From NCBI RefSeq assembly GCF_015207605.1, contig NZ_JADEWO010000024.1, positions 28,336-92,335 on the forward strand: DNA of 64,000 bases, written 5' to 3'. Below the pieces are notes generated by a model, which ran no database searches, was not told where the DNA came from, and worked only from the letters and a program-made list of their open reading frames with translations. A program made the position numbers and the translations under genes. Origin of the DNA: Oculatella sp. LEGE 06141 (GTDB lineage: Bacteria > Cyanobacteriota > Cyanobacteriia > Elainellales > Elainellaceae). This document shows positions 8,814-16,510 of the stretch, one piece after another (position 1 is the first letter of the stretch; every line of letters begins with the position of its first letter).

Positions 8814-9848
8814 ATGCATAAACAATATCGTTCTGGACGATGGACTCGTCGCCAAGCTCTTTGGCTCCTTTTTGGAGCTTCCAGTAGCATTGGCTTACAC
8901 GCTTGTGCTCCATCTGTTCGATTGACGGCATCCCCAGGGAAGCTCACACCAGTCACAGTCGGAATTACGCCTTGGATTGGGTGCGCTCCTCTTTACATTG
9001 CCCAAGAAAAAGGGTTTTTCCGGGAGTCAGGGATAGATCTGGAGGTGAGGAACTTTACTTCTAGCTTTGAAAGCCTTCCTGCTTTTTCAGCAGGGCGACT
9101 ACAGATCATGCAAGTGACCACTCCCGATGCCGTCACGTTGGCATCCCAGGGAACCGATTATCGTGTAGTCGGCGTAATGGATACGTCGTCTGGAGCCGAT
9201 GCGTTCTTGGCGCGAAAGAGCGTTCGAGACATCTCCGACTTTAAAGGTAAGCAAATAGTAGTTCAAAGGGGTGGAGTTGGGCATTTTCTCTTGCTTCAGG
9301 TTCTAGCTGAGGCAGGGTTGACCGAGAGCGATATTAGCATTGCTGACATCGAAGTTGATGCTGCTGCTGCCGCATATCAGGCAGGAAATGCAGAAATTAT
9401 CTACACTTTCTCCCCTTTCTTGGAGCAGGCAAACATCGCCCAACCAGATGGACGAATTATTTACGACACCTCCAAAATACCAGCAGCGATCGCTGATTTG
9501 TATATTGCTATCCCTGCATTTGCTCAAGAAGAACCTCAAAGTATAGAAGGGTTCCTTCGCGGTATTTTCAAAGGGTTAAATTTTCTGCAAACTCAACAAT
9601 CAGAAGCACTGGAGATTGTTGCAGAATCGTTAGATGTCGCACCAGATGAGGTAGAAACCCAACTAAAGGGTGTTCGCCTACCCAATCTACAAACCAACCT
9701 GGAAATGCTAGGCAATCCTCAAAGTGAGTTGTATATGCTTGAGTCAATGAACGCAGTGGCGGAGTTTCTCAAAGCTCAAGATCAAATCCAGTCGATTCCA
9801 GATTTATCGGACGCGATCGACTTACAGTTCCTTCAAGCCCTAAGTTAA
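8814..9848 (+). CDS. NMT1/THI5-like substrate-binding lipoprotein (copy 2)
   Basis: 344 residues, beginning with a twin-arginine signal (TRRQALWLLFGA) and a lipobox ending GLHAC, so probably exported by Tat and anchored as a lipoprotein. The mature domain carries ITPWIGCAPLYIAQEKGFF, the GTDYRVVGVMDTSSGADAF region, GKQIVVQRGGVGHF and PDGRIIYDTSK. It is very similar to copy 3, with near-identical stretches of DNA such as those around 9118-9200 and 10230-10310, indicating recent tandem duplication. Ligand unknown; the adjacent Rieske oxygenase suggests the captured compound may then be oxidised. Confidence 0.87.
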   Translation: MHKQYRSGRWTRRQALWLLFGASSSIGLHACAPSVRLTASPGKLTPVTVGITPWIGCAPLYIAQEKGFFRESGIDLEVRNFTSSFESLPAFSAGRLQIMQVTTPDAVTLASQGTDYRVVGVMDTSSGADAFLARKSVRDISDFKGKQIVVQRGGVGHFLLLQVLAEAGLTESDISIADIEVDAAAAAYQAGNAEIIYTFSPFLEQANIAQPDGRIIYDTSKIPAAIADLYIAIPAFAQEEPQSIEGFLRGIFKGLNFLQTQQSEALEIVAESLDVAPDEVETQLKGVRLPNLQTNLEMLGNPQSELYMLESMNAVAEFLKAQDQIQSIPDLSDAIDLQFLQALS

Positions 9849-9855
9849 TTCGATC

Positions 9856-9884
9856 TTGACACACCAATCACAGAAAAGTAGGAT
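9856..9884 (+). promoter_or_regulatory. Sigma70-type promoter before binding-protein copy 3
   Basis: A perfect TTGACA at 9856-9861 is followed after exactly 17 bases by TAGGAT at 9879-9884 (4 of 6 to TATAAT). It lies about 45 bases before the GTG start of copy 3, so copy 3 and the Rieske gene may be transcribed from here. Confidence 0.6.
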
Positions 9885-9926
9885 TGTCTCGCGATAATTT
9901 CTCCGTAAGAAAGGACTAAAGAGCTT

Positions 9927-10964
9927 GTGAATAAGGTTGTATCTCACAGACACTGGACACGCCGTCAAGCTCTTTGGCTCCTTGCTGGAGCCTCCAGTAG
10001 CATCGGCCTGCATGCTTGTACTCAAGATAGACCAAGATCGACCACCTCGATTACTTCGCTTACTTTTGGTAGTACGCCTTGGATTGGGTGCGCTCCTCTT
10101 TATATTGCCCAAGAAAAAGGTTTTTTCCAGGAAGAAGGCTTAGAGATACGTCTGAACGATTTTAGTTCCAGCTTTGAAGCGATTCCGGCCTTTGCAGCAG
10201 GGCAGCTACAGGGAATTGCCCCAATGACTACTCCCGATGCCGTCACGTTGGCATCCCAGGGAACTGATTATCGCGTCATCGGCGTAATGGATACGTCGTC
10301 TGGAGCCGATGCGTTCTTAGCGCGAAATAGTATTAGCAATATTCAAGCCTTTAAGGGCAAGAGAGTTGCCGTCCAAGAAGGGGGAGTTGGACACTTCTTT
10401 TTACTTCAGGTTCTAGCTGAGGCAGGGTTGAGCGGCTCTGATGTAGAAATCGTCAACATCGCACCTGACGCAGCAGCAGCAGCATATCAGTCAGGCAACG
10501 TGGATATCGCTTACACTTTTTCTCCGTTCTTGGAGCAGGCAGACATCGCCCAAACAGATGGGCGAATCATTTACGACACGTCCAAAATGCCAACAGCGAT
10601 CGCTGATTTGTATCTTGTCAGCCCCGATCTGACCCAGGAACAGCCGCAGGTTGCCGAAGGGTTCCTTCGTGGTATCTTCAAAGGGTTAGATTTTCTGCAA
10701 ACTCAACAAGCAGAAGCACTGGAGATTGTTGGGAAGGTACTGCGTATCACGCCAGATGAGGTAGAAGCCCAGCTAAAGGGTGTTCGCCTACCCAATCTAC
10801 AAACCAACCTGGAAATGCTAGGCAATCCTCAAAGCGAGTTGTACTTACTTTCAGCCGTAAATGCCGTAGCAATCTTTCTGAAAGCACAGAACCAAATCAA
10901 AACGGTTCCAGATTTAGCAGAGGCGATCGACTTACAATTTCTTCAAGCTCTGGAGAATAGTTGA
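9927..10964 (+). CDS. NMT1/THI5-like substrate-binding lipoprotein (copy 3)
   Basis: 345 residues from a GTG start. Same architecture as copy 2: twin-arginine signal (TRRQALWLLAGA), lipobox ending GLHAC, then the periplasmic-binding fold with STPWIGCAPLYIAQEKGFF, GKRVAVQEGGVGHF and TDGRIIYDTSKMP. The C-terminal 90 residues are almost the same as copy 2 (KGVRLPNLQTNLEMLGNPQS), pointing to recent duplication or gene conversion. The gene is followed after 38 bases by the Rieske oxygenase start, so the two are probably one transcript driven by the promoter at 9856. Confidence 0.87.
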   Translation: MNKVVSHRHWTRRQALWLLAGASSSIGLHACTQDRPRSTTSITSLTFGSTPWIGCAPLYIAQEKGFFQEEGLEIRLNDFSSSFEAIPAFAAGQLQGIAPMTTPDAVTLASQGTDYRVIGVMDTSSGADAFLARNSISNIQAFKGKRVAVQEGGVGHFFLLQVLAEAGLSGSDVEIVNIAPDAAAAAYQSGNVDIAYTFSPFLEQADIAQTDGRIIYDTSKMPTAIADLYLVSPDLTQEQPQVAEGFLRGIFKGLDFLQTQQAEALEIVGKVLRITPDEVEAQLKGVRLPNLQTNLEMLGNPQSELYLLSAVNAVAIFLKAQNQIKTVPDLAEAIDLQFLQALENS

Positions 10965-11002
10965 TTGGGCTATTCTGAAGCGTTATGACTACTGAGGTTC
11001 AT

Positions 11003-12133
11003 ATGAACAACGGGCTGCTTCCAACCATCCAACAGCAACAAAACCCTAATACAGCATTCTCCCTTCCCTCAAGCTTCTACACTGATCCTGAAATTTACAA
11101 CCTGGAAAAGCAGAAGATTTTTGGCAAATCTTGGTACTGCGTTGGTTTGACGCACCAACTTCCAAAGCCTGGTGCCTACTTCACAGTCGATATTGCTGAG
11201 TGCCCTATAGTGTTGCTTCGGGATAAGCAGGGAACGCTGCGAGCGTTTTTCAACATTTGCTCCCATCGGGCTGGCCCGATCGCTCGTGGTTCAGGCCAAG
11301 CCAATCTTTTAACTTGCCTATATCACGCCTGGTGCTTTGACCTGGAGGGCAACCTGAAAGGAGCACCTGAGATGAAAGAAGCAGAAGCGTTTGATTGGAG
11401 TGCTCATGCTTTAACGCCGCTTCTGGTTTCCACCTGGGGATGCTTTATTTTTGTCAATCACGATCTCCATGCCGAACCACTGGCTACATACCTTGGAGAT
11501 ATGCCTGAGCGATTCCAGAACTATTTACAAGATCAAGATCTAGCGTTGGCGCACAGAGCTGAGTATTGGGTAGATGCCAATTGGAAACTCTTTGTAGAGA
11601 CCAATATGGAGAACTACCACGAGCCAACGTTGCACCCCAGCTTAGCCCCTTATTACAAGGAGATTGAGACAGAAGCTAAGGGAAATTACACCTATCAATG
11701 GTGCCCTGAAAAAGATGTCGCCTTCCTGAATAAAACGGAACGTGAGGATGAGCACCCAGACACAATCTTTCCTGGTTTATCGCCAGCAGAGATGAGCGCC
11801 ACTCGACTGGTGACATTCTTTCCAAATTTTGATCTAGGCTGCTCGCCTGGTTCTATCTCAGCGGTCATTGTTGACCCGCAAGCAGTTGATCGGACTCGCA
11901 TTGAACTGTTTTGGCTCGTGCCCAACACAGAAGCAGCACTTTCATCTGATAACCTGTCCCCTATGATCGTTGCACGAGATCAGGTTCACAGAGAGGATTT
12001 GCAAATCCTCCCAGATTTGCAAAAGCGACACGCCTCTGGACATTATCGCCCTGGCAGAATTTGTCCTACCCGTGAGGTTGGTTTGCTCTTGTTTCAAAAT
12101 CTGGTTATCCAGTCTTTAAACGAAGCTGGTTAA
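11003..12133 (+). CDS. Rieske non-heme iron oxygenase, alpha subunit type
   Basis: 376 residues from ATG 11003, preferred over the in-frame ATG 10985 because GAGG lies 5 bases before it. The Rieske [2Fe-2S] ligands are C86-x-H88 (ICSHRAGP) and C105-x2-H108 (CLYHAWCF). The catalytic iron site is H206-x4-H211 in MENYHEPTLHPS. This arrangement fits the choline/carnitine/glycine-betaine monooxygenase branch, although substrate cannot be read from sequence. A ferredoxin reductase partner is not encoded here. The C-terminus is compact and the length is normal. Its place directly after the binding proteins suggests uptake and oxidation of the same compound. Confidence 0.87.
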   Translation: MNNGLLPTIQQQQNPNTAFSLPSSFYTDPEIYNLEKQKIFGKSWYCVGLTHQLPKPGAYFTVDIAECPIVLLRDKQGTLRAFFNICSHRAGPIARGSGQANLLTCLYHAWCFDLEGNLKGAPEMKEAEAFDWSAHALTPLLVSTWGCFIFVNHDLHAEPLATYLGDMPERFQNYLQDQDLALAHRAEYWVDANWKLFVETNMENYHEPTLHPSLAPYYKEIETEAKGNYTYQWCPEKDVAFLNKTEREDEHPDTIFPGLSPAEMSATRLVTFFPNFDLGCSPGSISAVIVDPQAVDRTRIELFWLVPNTEAALSSDNLSPMIVARDQVHREDLQILPDLQKRHASGHYRPGRICPTREVGLLLFQNLVIQSLNEAG

Positions 12134-12178
12134 AAGACTTGTTCAGAGTTTGCTGAATACTTCACAGATGACACAAGG

Positions 12179-14182
12179 CTATAGTTGAAGATCTGATTGC
12201 TTCCGCCTTTTTTTGGATCGTGCTTTTTGTGCTGCAACGATTCGCTGTTGTTTCTGTGCTTGAGACCGCTGGTAAAGTTGCTCGATCGCTTCACAGTCCT
12301 TCTGGGTTAATCCATGTCCTCGATACCCTACAGTAGACCACTCCAGAATTTTGTGCCCAGTATAACCAGTGGGATGTTGTTGCCATCGATAAAGCTCAGG
12401 GTAGTTACTACCTGAATCCTTGATTTGATAACCGTTGAATGTGATACGGCTCGGTGAGGGGCTGCTCATTTTGGCTCGTTCCCAAATTGCCTGAATAATT
12501 GGAAGAATACGGTTCACATAGTCCTGCTGTTCTTTGCTCAATGGGTCTGGTTGCTCAATGGGTTGTGGTGCTTGGGTGGGTGGAGATGAGACGGCAGAAC
12601 TTGGGAATGCTGCTCCAATCTCTCCAGGCGATCGTTGATCTGGTCGATCTGAGTTAAGAGCGGCTCTAAGCTTTTGTGCAACCCGTTCTCCAATACTTGA
12701 GCCAAGGTTTGGGTCAAGGTTGATTCCACTAAACGGCTGTTGAGCGGTTGGGAGTGTTGTTCCAGTTTCTCCAGGCGATCGTTGAGCTGGTTGAGTTGAG
12801 ACGAGAGCGGCTCTAAGCTTTCGTGCAATACGATCTCCAAGGTTTGGGTCAAGGCTAATTCTAAGACGCTTTGCTCGCAGGCGATCGCGACGGATGGTGA
12901 TTTCGGTGGTGCTTTTCGAGGTCTTGGCATGAGGAGTGATCCAATAGAGTTGGGTGGATGGAGTAGCGTGTTGAACGGGGTCGAGTAATTGATGCAACCC
13001 TGATTCTCGTTGGAGCGTTGCTTGAGTGATGTACTTTTCTGGATCAGACGGAAGTTGTATTAGTTCAGGATTGGTCTCGATGGCATCCTGCAACAACCCA
13101 AATGGGTGTTGCCCAAAATAGTGTTCTAACGCGAATTGCTCGATCTGGGTTCGCTCAAACACATCGTTTTGCTTCTCTTCTTCCGCCTCGTCTTGCCCAG
13201 TTGCGTGTCGAATTGCCTCAGCAATAATGGCGATCGCCTTGTAATTCTCACTGTCAGGTCTGGGTTCTAACTCGATCGGAGGAAGTGGGGGCAGTGACAA
13301 ATTGTGAGTAGCGAGAGCCTTCCACCAACCTCGGTACAAAACATCCAATGAGCAAGCCTTGCCCTTAGTTTTGCGGGTTTTTAGTGCAGCCTTCTCTCGC
13401 TGTGCGGCTGAAGGAGGTCGGCCAAGAGCTTTCTCCACATCTGCTAAATATGCTTTGATATCTTTTCTGCGAGTCGAGTAAAGATCCTTTACCTCCTGGC
13501 TGTATCGGTTCAACTCAAACTGGCCGTTGGTTAATGGCTTGATCTCGTAGCCGATGCGCTGAAGATTGAAGGCCAATTCATTTTGGTAAATCTGTCCTAT
13601 CAACTTCTGGTGAATGAAAACGGCTTCGTTGCTCATGCTTTGCCATTGTCCCGTCTGTCGCTGCGTCGTGTTGATCACAACACAATGAGTATGCAATTGC
13701 GGCTCTTGTTCTCGATTAGTGTAATGCCGGAATGTAGCAGCAACGATGTTTCCAGTATGATCAAAAGTCCGTATGCCATTCCTCGTCACCCTGGTTTGAG
13801 AAAAGCGTTGTTCTAGAACTGCGAGCGCTGTTTCAACAGCATGATCATGAGCCAGCCACACGCGCAAATCATTTTGGATTAAAGCAGCGATCGAAGCACT
13901 TTTAGGCGCACTAAAGGTATAGTCTGTGCCTGCTCGATGGGACTTGGGGTCGATTCTCCTAGCGTGTAACCGTTGACCGCTAGGACTGTACCCGTGTAGG
14001 AGTTGCTTGAAGTCAGATGAACGGACTTCGCCTTGCAACCCTAGTGCGATCGCTCCAGTGCCAAACCATCGGCCACTGGAAATGGTTGAGTTCGTGGCTG
14101 CACCAGATTCACTCTGTGTGTAGTAATCATCTTCCTCATAGTAGTTTTCTGCTTGGGATGCAGAAACGTTCTCTTTAGACAT
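12179..14182 (-). CDS. MobF (TrwC/TraI-type) relaxase without helicase domain
   Basis: About 667 residues from ATG 14182 (another ATG is at 14185; both follow GAGAGG). The N-terminal relaxase domain shows clustered tyrosines (YYEEDDYY) near the start, as in TrwC, and the metal-binding histidines in EPQLHTHCVV with the following GQWQSM. It would nick the transferred strand at oriT and stay covalently attached. TraI/TrwC proteins normally carry a RecD-like helicase after the relaxase domain; here none is present, and the C-terminal half is a low-complexity region containing a tandem repeat (LDPNLG...RKLRAAL twice) and a short terminal domain. The repeat region is also read in a second frame (12538-12930). 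A separate RecD2 helicase is at 49-51 kb. Confidence 0.88.
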   Translation of the reverse strand: MSKENVSASQAENYYEEDDYYTQSESGAATNSTISSGRWFGTGAIALGLQGEVRSSDFKQLLHGYSPSGQRLHARRIDPKSHRAGTDYTFSAPKSASIAALIQNDLRVWLAHDHAVETALAVLEQRFSQTRVTRNGIRTFDHTGNIVAATFRHYTNREQEPQLHTHCVVINTTQRQTGQWQSMSNEAVFIHQKLIGQIYQNELAFNLQRIGYEIKPLTNGQFELNRYSQEVKDLYSTRRKDIKAYLADVEKALGRPPSAAQREKAALKTRKTKGKACSLDVLYRGWWKALATHNLSLPPLPPIELEPRPDSENYKAIAIIAEAIRHATGQDEAEEEKQNDVFERTQIEQFALEHYFGQHPFGLLQDAIETNPELIQLPSDPEKYITQATLQRESGLHQLLDPVQHATPSTQLYWITPHAKTSKSTTEITIRRDRLRAKRLRISLDPNLGDRIARKLRAALVSTQPAQRSPGETGTTLPTAQQPFSGINLDPNLGSSIGERVAQKLRAALNSDRPDQRSPGEIGAAFPSSAVSSPPTQAPQPIEQPDPLSKEQQDYVNRILPIIQAIWERAKMSSPSPSRITFNGYQIKDSGSNYPELYRWQQHPTGYTGHKILEWSTVGYRGHGLTQKDCEAIEQLYQRSQAQKQQRIVAAQKARSKKRRKQSDLQL
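12538..12930 (-). CDS. Overprinted coiled-coil protein nested in the relaxase gene
   Basis: A 130-residue frame on the same strand as the relaxase, shifted by +1. It looks like a genuine protein: a basic N-terminus (MPRPRKAPPKSPS) and two tandem repeats of about 45 residues, each containing LTQTL, SLEPL, then an N-D-R-L-E-[KR]-L-E-Q-H-S-Q coiled-coil end. The relaxase frame over the same bases is proline/serine-rich and poor in aromatic residues, which suggests that selection acts on this nested frame. The Shine-Dalgarno is weak (GGAT), so coupling to relaxase translation is likely. RSF1010 offers a precedent: mobB lies inside mobA in another frame. A relaxosome accessory role is inferred. 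Confidence 0.55.
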   Translation of the reverse strand: MPRPRKAPPKSPSVAIACEQSVLELALTQTLEIVLHESLEPLSSQLNQLNDRLEKLEQHSQPLNSRLVESTLTQTLAQVLENGLHKSLEPLLTQIDQINDRLERLEQHSQVLPSHLHPPKHHNPLSNQTH

Positions 14183-15017
14183 CATCGGCAATGCCCTCTC
14201 AGTTAGTTGATGGGTAACTATACGACGTTTCAAGGAAAAGTCTTAAAACGGTTGATGCCGCTATTTTATAACATTTTTACTTGAAAAGAAGGCGTCTTGT
14301 GTGAGAAAACTGGCAAAAATAGTAGTAGAGATCATAATTCAAAAAAATGGAGACAAGGCAAGAACATCTTAGGAAATGTTGCCCAATAAAACTGAGATAG
14401 TTGGAAAGTTAAAAAACAGAGTTGATTTAGCAATAACGCGATCAAGTTCTAGAGATGTAACGGCTACAACGTATATAAGACAGAATGAACGAGACTTAAA
14501 AAAGATAGCAATAACGCCGTTTGTAAAACAACAAAAAGTTAGATTAGATGTCAAAAGTCAAGACAAAATAATGTCAATTTCAGAGTAAGTGTAGTGTCAA
14601 TATATTGTAAAAACGGTGTCAAAGTAAGAGGAAATCTACATTGAAAGCAAAATAAAGCGCTTTTGAGAAAAATGAATACGACATCGTAAACGAAGTATAT
14701 ATGTTTCAAATACAAGTTGTTGATGTTAATAGAAGCAGGATGGATGTGGCATCAAGAACAAGATGAACATAAATGTCATTGTTGAAATGAATATCGGGAT
14801 ATGGTGGCCGTATCGAGGTGAACATCGTGCCAGCAGCTAGATGTATGAGGTCAGATATCCGATGAGCATCGTGCTGTGTTGAAGTGGTTACAACCTTGCT
14901 AATAAAGCAGACATGATGCCAGACATAGAGTGAGCAGGGGTTTCAGGCCGTTTCAAGGACAGAAGGGTTATAGATTCATGAGTATGAGGTGATGCGGACG
15001 TATCCAAGTGGCAATAC

Positions 15018-15050
15018 TGAGACTTGTCCTTACCGTTATGCCAAGTCTCA
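15018..15050 (+). other. Inverted repeat, candidate oriT nic-proximal hairpin
   Basis: TGAGACTTG at 15018-15026 and CAAGTCTCA at 15042-15050 form a perfect 9-bp stem with a 15-base loop. The bases directly after it, ATTGTGTAGC, recall the ATTGTCTATAG at the R388 nic site, which also directly follows an inverted-repeat arm. Position, structure and similarity together suggest the relaxase recognition site; the nick position is not determined. Confidence 0.45.
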
Positions 15051-15133
15051 ATTGTGTAGCAGGTAGCAGTAACCCGATGAGCATGGCATCGCTAACAAAT
15101 CGGTGTAGGGCTATTAATAAAATTAATCAAATC

Positions 15134-15195
15134 TTTTGCATAATTTTCTGCCTAACTAGCGATAAGTCAGTAGGTGGGCATGAAACCACTGATAT
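15134..15195 (+). promoter_or_regulatory. Promoter/operator block, copy 1, before StbA-like gene 1
   Basis: TTTTGCATAAT (15134-15144) contains a CATAAT -10-like hexamer. The following ~60 bases (CTGCCTAACTAGC, ATAAGTCAGTAGGTGGG) recur with about three-quarters identity at 15564-15625 in front of the paralogous gene, so promoter and operator were duplicated along with the gene. Confidence 0.5.
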
Positions 15196-15218
15196 TCCCC
15201 TAGTTGAGGTCACCTCCC

Positions 15219-15551
15219 ATGAGTCAAAATGAATACACCACTACGCATATTGAACAGGCCCATCAAGTTCTAACTGAGTTGGCCCGTCAGCCGAAAGCCC
15301 GGTTTACCATGCAAGAATTGATCGCAGAATTACTCGAACCGCTTCAGAATGCGTTGAAATTGCACACGTATGAAGAAGTCGCATCTGGTTTGAAATCGTC
15401 ATGTGGGATTGAGATCAAAGCCAGCACACTCAAGCAATATGTGACGCGATGTGCGCGAAGCCACCAGTCCATACATGCAGTGCCCGATCCCCGTCCTTCA
15501 ACCACTTCAACCAGTGGAAAGCGGAAGCAAAGGCAGAGCCGAGCGTTTTAG
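15219..15551 (+). CDS. Small StbA-like putative DNA-binding protein (paralogue 1)
   Basis: 110 residues from ATG 15219, chosen for its GAGGT at 15206-15210; an upstream in-frame TTG has no such signal. Residues about 10-85 (IEQAHQVLTELARQ, YEEVASGLKSSCGIEIKASTLKQYVTR) match the N-terminus of the next gene. The pattern of a helix-turn-helix that reads a hypothetical partner gene's leader, GIEIKxxTLKQY, is common in small plasmid DNA-binding proteins. It lacks the long acidic tail of its paralogue, ending in a short basic tail (GKRKQRQSRAF). It probably binds the duplicated block in front of both genes; this is inference. Confidence 0.65.
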   Translation: MSQNEYTTTHIEQAHQVLTELARQPKARFTMQELIAELLEPLQNALKLHTYEEVASGLKSSCGIEIKASTLKQYVTRCARSHQSIHAVPDPRPSTTSTSGKRKQRQSRAF

Positions 15552-15563
15552 AGTCTCGAAATC

Positions 15564-15625
15564 TTTGCATAATTTCTGCGTAACTTGCCATAAGTCAGTC
15601 GGTGGGGTTAACCCCACCAACACTC
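15564..15625 (+). promoter_or_regulatory. Promoter/operator block, copy 2, with an 18-bp palindrome
   Basis: TTTGCATAAT at 15564-15573 is followed by a block homologous to 15134-15195. At 15601-15618 lies the perfect palindrome GGTGGGGTTAACCCCACC, 26 bases before the ATG of the second gene. Copy 1 has a degenerate version (GGTGGGCATGAAACCACT). It may be an operator for autoregulation or a leader hairpin; no U-run follows, so it is not a typical terminator. Confidence 0.5.
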
Positions 15626-15644
15626 CCCTTAAAAATCGACTCCC

Positions 15645-16508
15645 ATGCCGAAGATCGAATATAGCAGCGAGCAGATTAACAAGAGCCATCAATCGTTGGA
15701 GGCTTTGGCTAGTCAGCCGAAAACCCGGTTCAGCGCGATCGAATCGATCGCAGCCCTACTGGAACCGATTCAGCGTGCATTGCAAGAGCACAGCTACGAG
15801 GAAGTAGCATCGTGTTTGAAGCAGGATGGCATTGAGATCAAGGCCAACACACTGAAGCAATACGTATCGCGATGTGCGCGAGATTGCAAAACGGAAAAAA
15901 AGACGGGAAAAAATAGGAATGTACAGAAGACGGCAAACATCCCACCTGCTGAACTGTTAGCTAGTTCTTCAACCAATGGGAAACAGAGGGGAGTGTCTCC
16001 AGAGTCTCGCTCTGAGAATAATGTTGCACAGGTTTCGCCTCCAACGGCAGAAACAACTGAAGCTCCTGCGCCAGTGCCGCTAACAAAAATCACAGAGAAC
16101 ACAGAGAACACAGAAACTTTTGGACAAGCAGACTTGACCTCATCAACTTCTATATCAACTTCTATGACAGAAGAAACTGAAAATCAACCAGAAATCAAAG
16201 AGAACCAGAAAAGGGAAAACAATCAAGCGTCTCCAGAGTCTACGTCTGAGCCTACGCCAGAGTCTACGCCAGAGTCTACGCCAGAGTCTACGCCAGAGCC
16301 TACGCCAGAGCCTACGTCTGAGCCTACGTCTGAGCTTACTCCAGAGCGCAATTTGAAGCATGACTTGATTCCAGTGCTGGCAACGACCGTTTCATCTATG
16401 CATGAGCAGAGCAACCGGGAGGGCGACCAGGGAAAAAATTCGACCCCCACTCCTTGGGTTGAGCCTAGATTCAATCTCAATCGAGTTAGACCTAAAAGGG
16501 ATAAGTAA
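15645..16508 (+). CDS. StbA-like putative DNA-binding protein with long acidic repeat tail (paralogue 2)
   Basis: 287 residues. Residues 1-85 are the same helical domain as the preceding small gene (SHQSLEALASQPKTRFS, EVASCLKQDGIEIKANTLKQY). Residues about 90-270 are low complexity, including a run of PEST/PEPT repeats encoded by near-identical 12-base units (about 16235-16340). The gene ends 2 bases before the ParA-like ATPase. In R388 and related plasmids stbA encodes a DNA-binding protein next to the ParA-like stbB; layout and relaxase proximity match, but sequence homology to StbA is not established here. The repeat tail is likely disordered and length-variable. Confidence 0.65.
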   Translation: MPKIEYSSEQINKSHQSLEALASQPKTRFSAIESIAALLEPIQRALQEHSYEEVASCLKQDGIEIKANTLKQYVSRCARDCKTEKKTGKNRNVQKTANIPPAELLASSSTNGKQRGVSPESRSENNVAQVSPPTAETTEAPAPVPLTKITENTENTETFGQADLTSSTSISTSMTEETENQPEIKENQKRENNQASPESTSEPTPESTPESTPESTPEPTPEPTSEPTSELTPERNLKHDLIPVLATTVSSMHEQSNREGDQGKNSTPTPWVEPRFNLNRVRPKRDK

Positions 16509-16510
16509 AA

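Larger units (their letters stand above)
14183..15218. other. Long spacer between relaxase and Stb-like operon; probable oriT region
   Basis: About 1 kb without a convincing gene, AT-rich and, unlike the rest of the window, free of HIP1 octamers. It separates the leftward relaxase gene from the rightward Stb/ParA-like operon, the arrangement of R388, where oriT lies between trw and stb. It holds a 9-bp perfect inverted repeat (15018-15050), direct repeats of TGARCATCGTGC (14817-14830 and 14861-14874, with weaker copies at 14761 and 15075), and a promoter-like TTTTGCATAAT at 15134. Confidence 0.55.

Noticed and set aside
15008..15232. 74-codon frame across the probable oriT
   Set aside because: Covers the inverted repeat and promoter block; no start signal and atypical composition.
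16250..16330. Possible CRISPR-like array from short regular repeats
   Set aside because: Units are 12 bases without spacers and are in frame with a coding sequence.
16155..16361. Arginine/leucine/tryptophan repeat frame antisense to the StbA-like tail
   Set aside because: It is the reverse reading of the 12-base PEST repeat, so the apparent repeat protein is an artefact.
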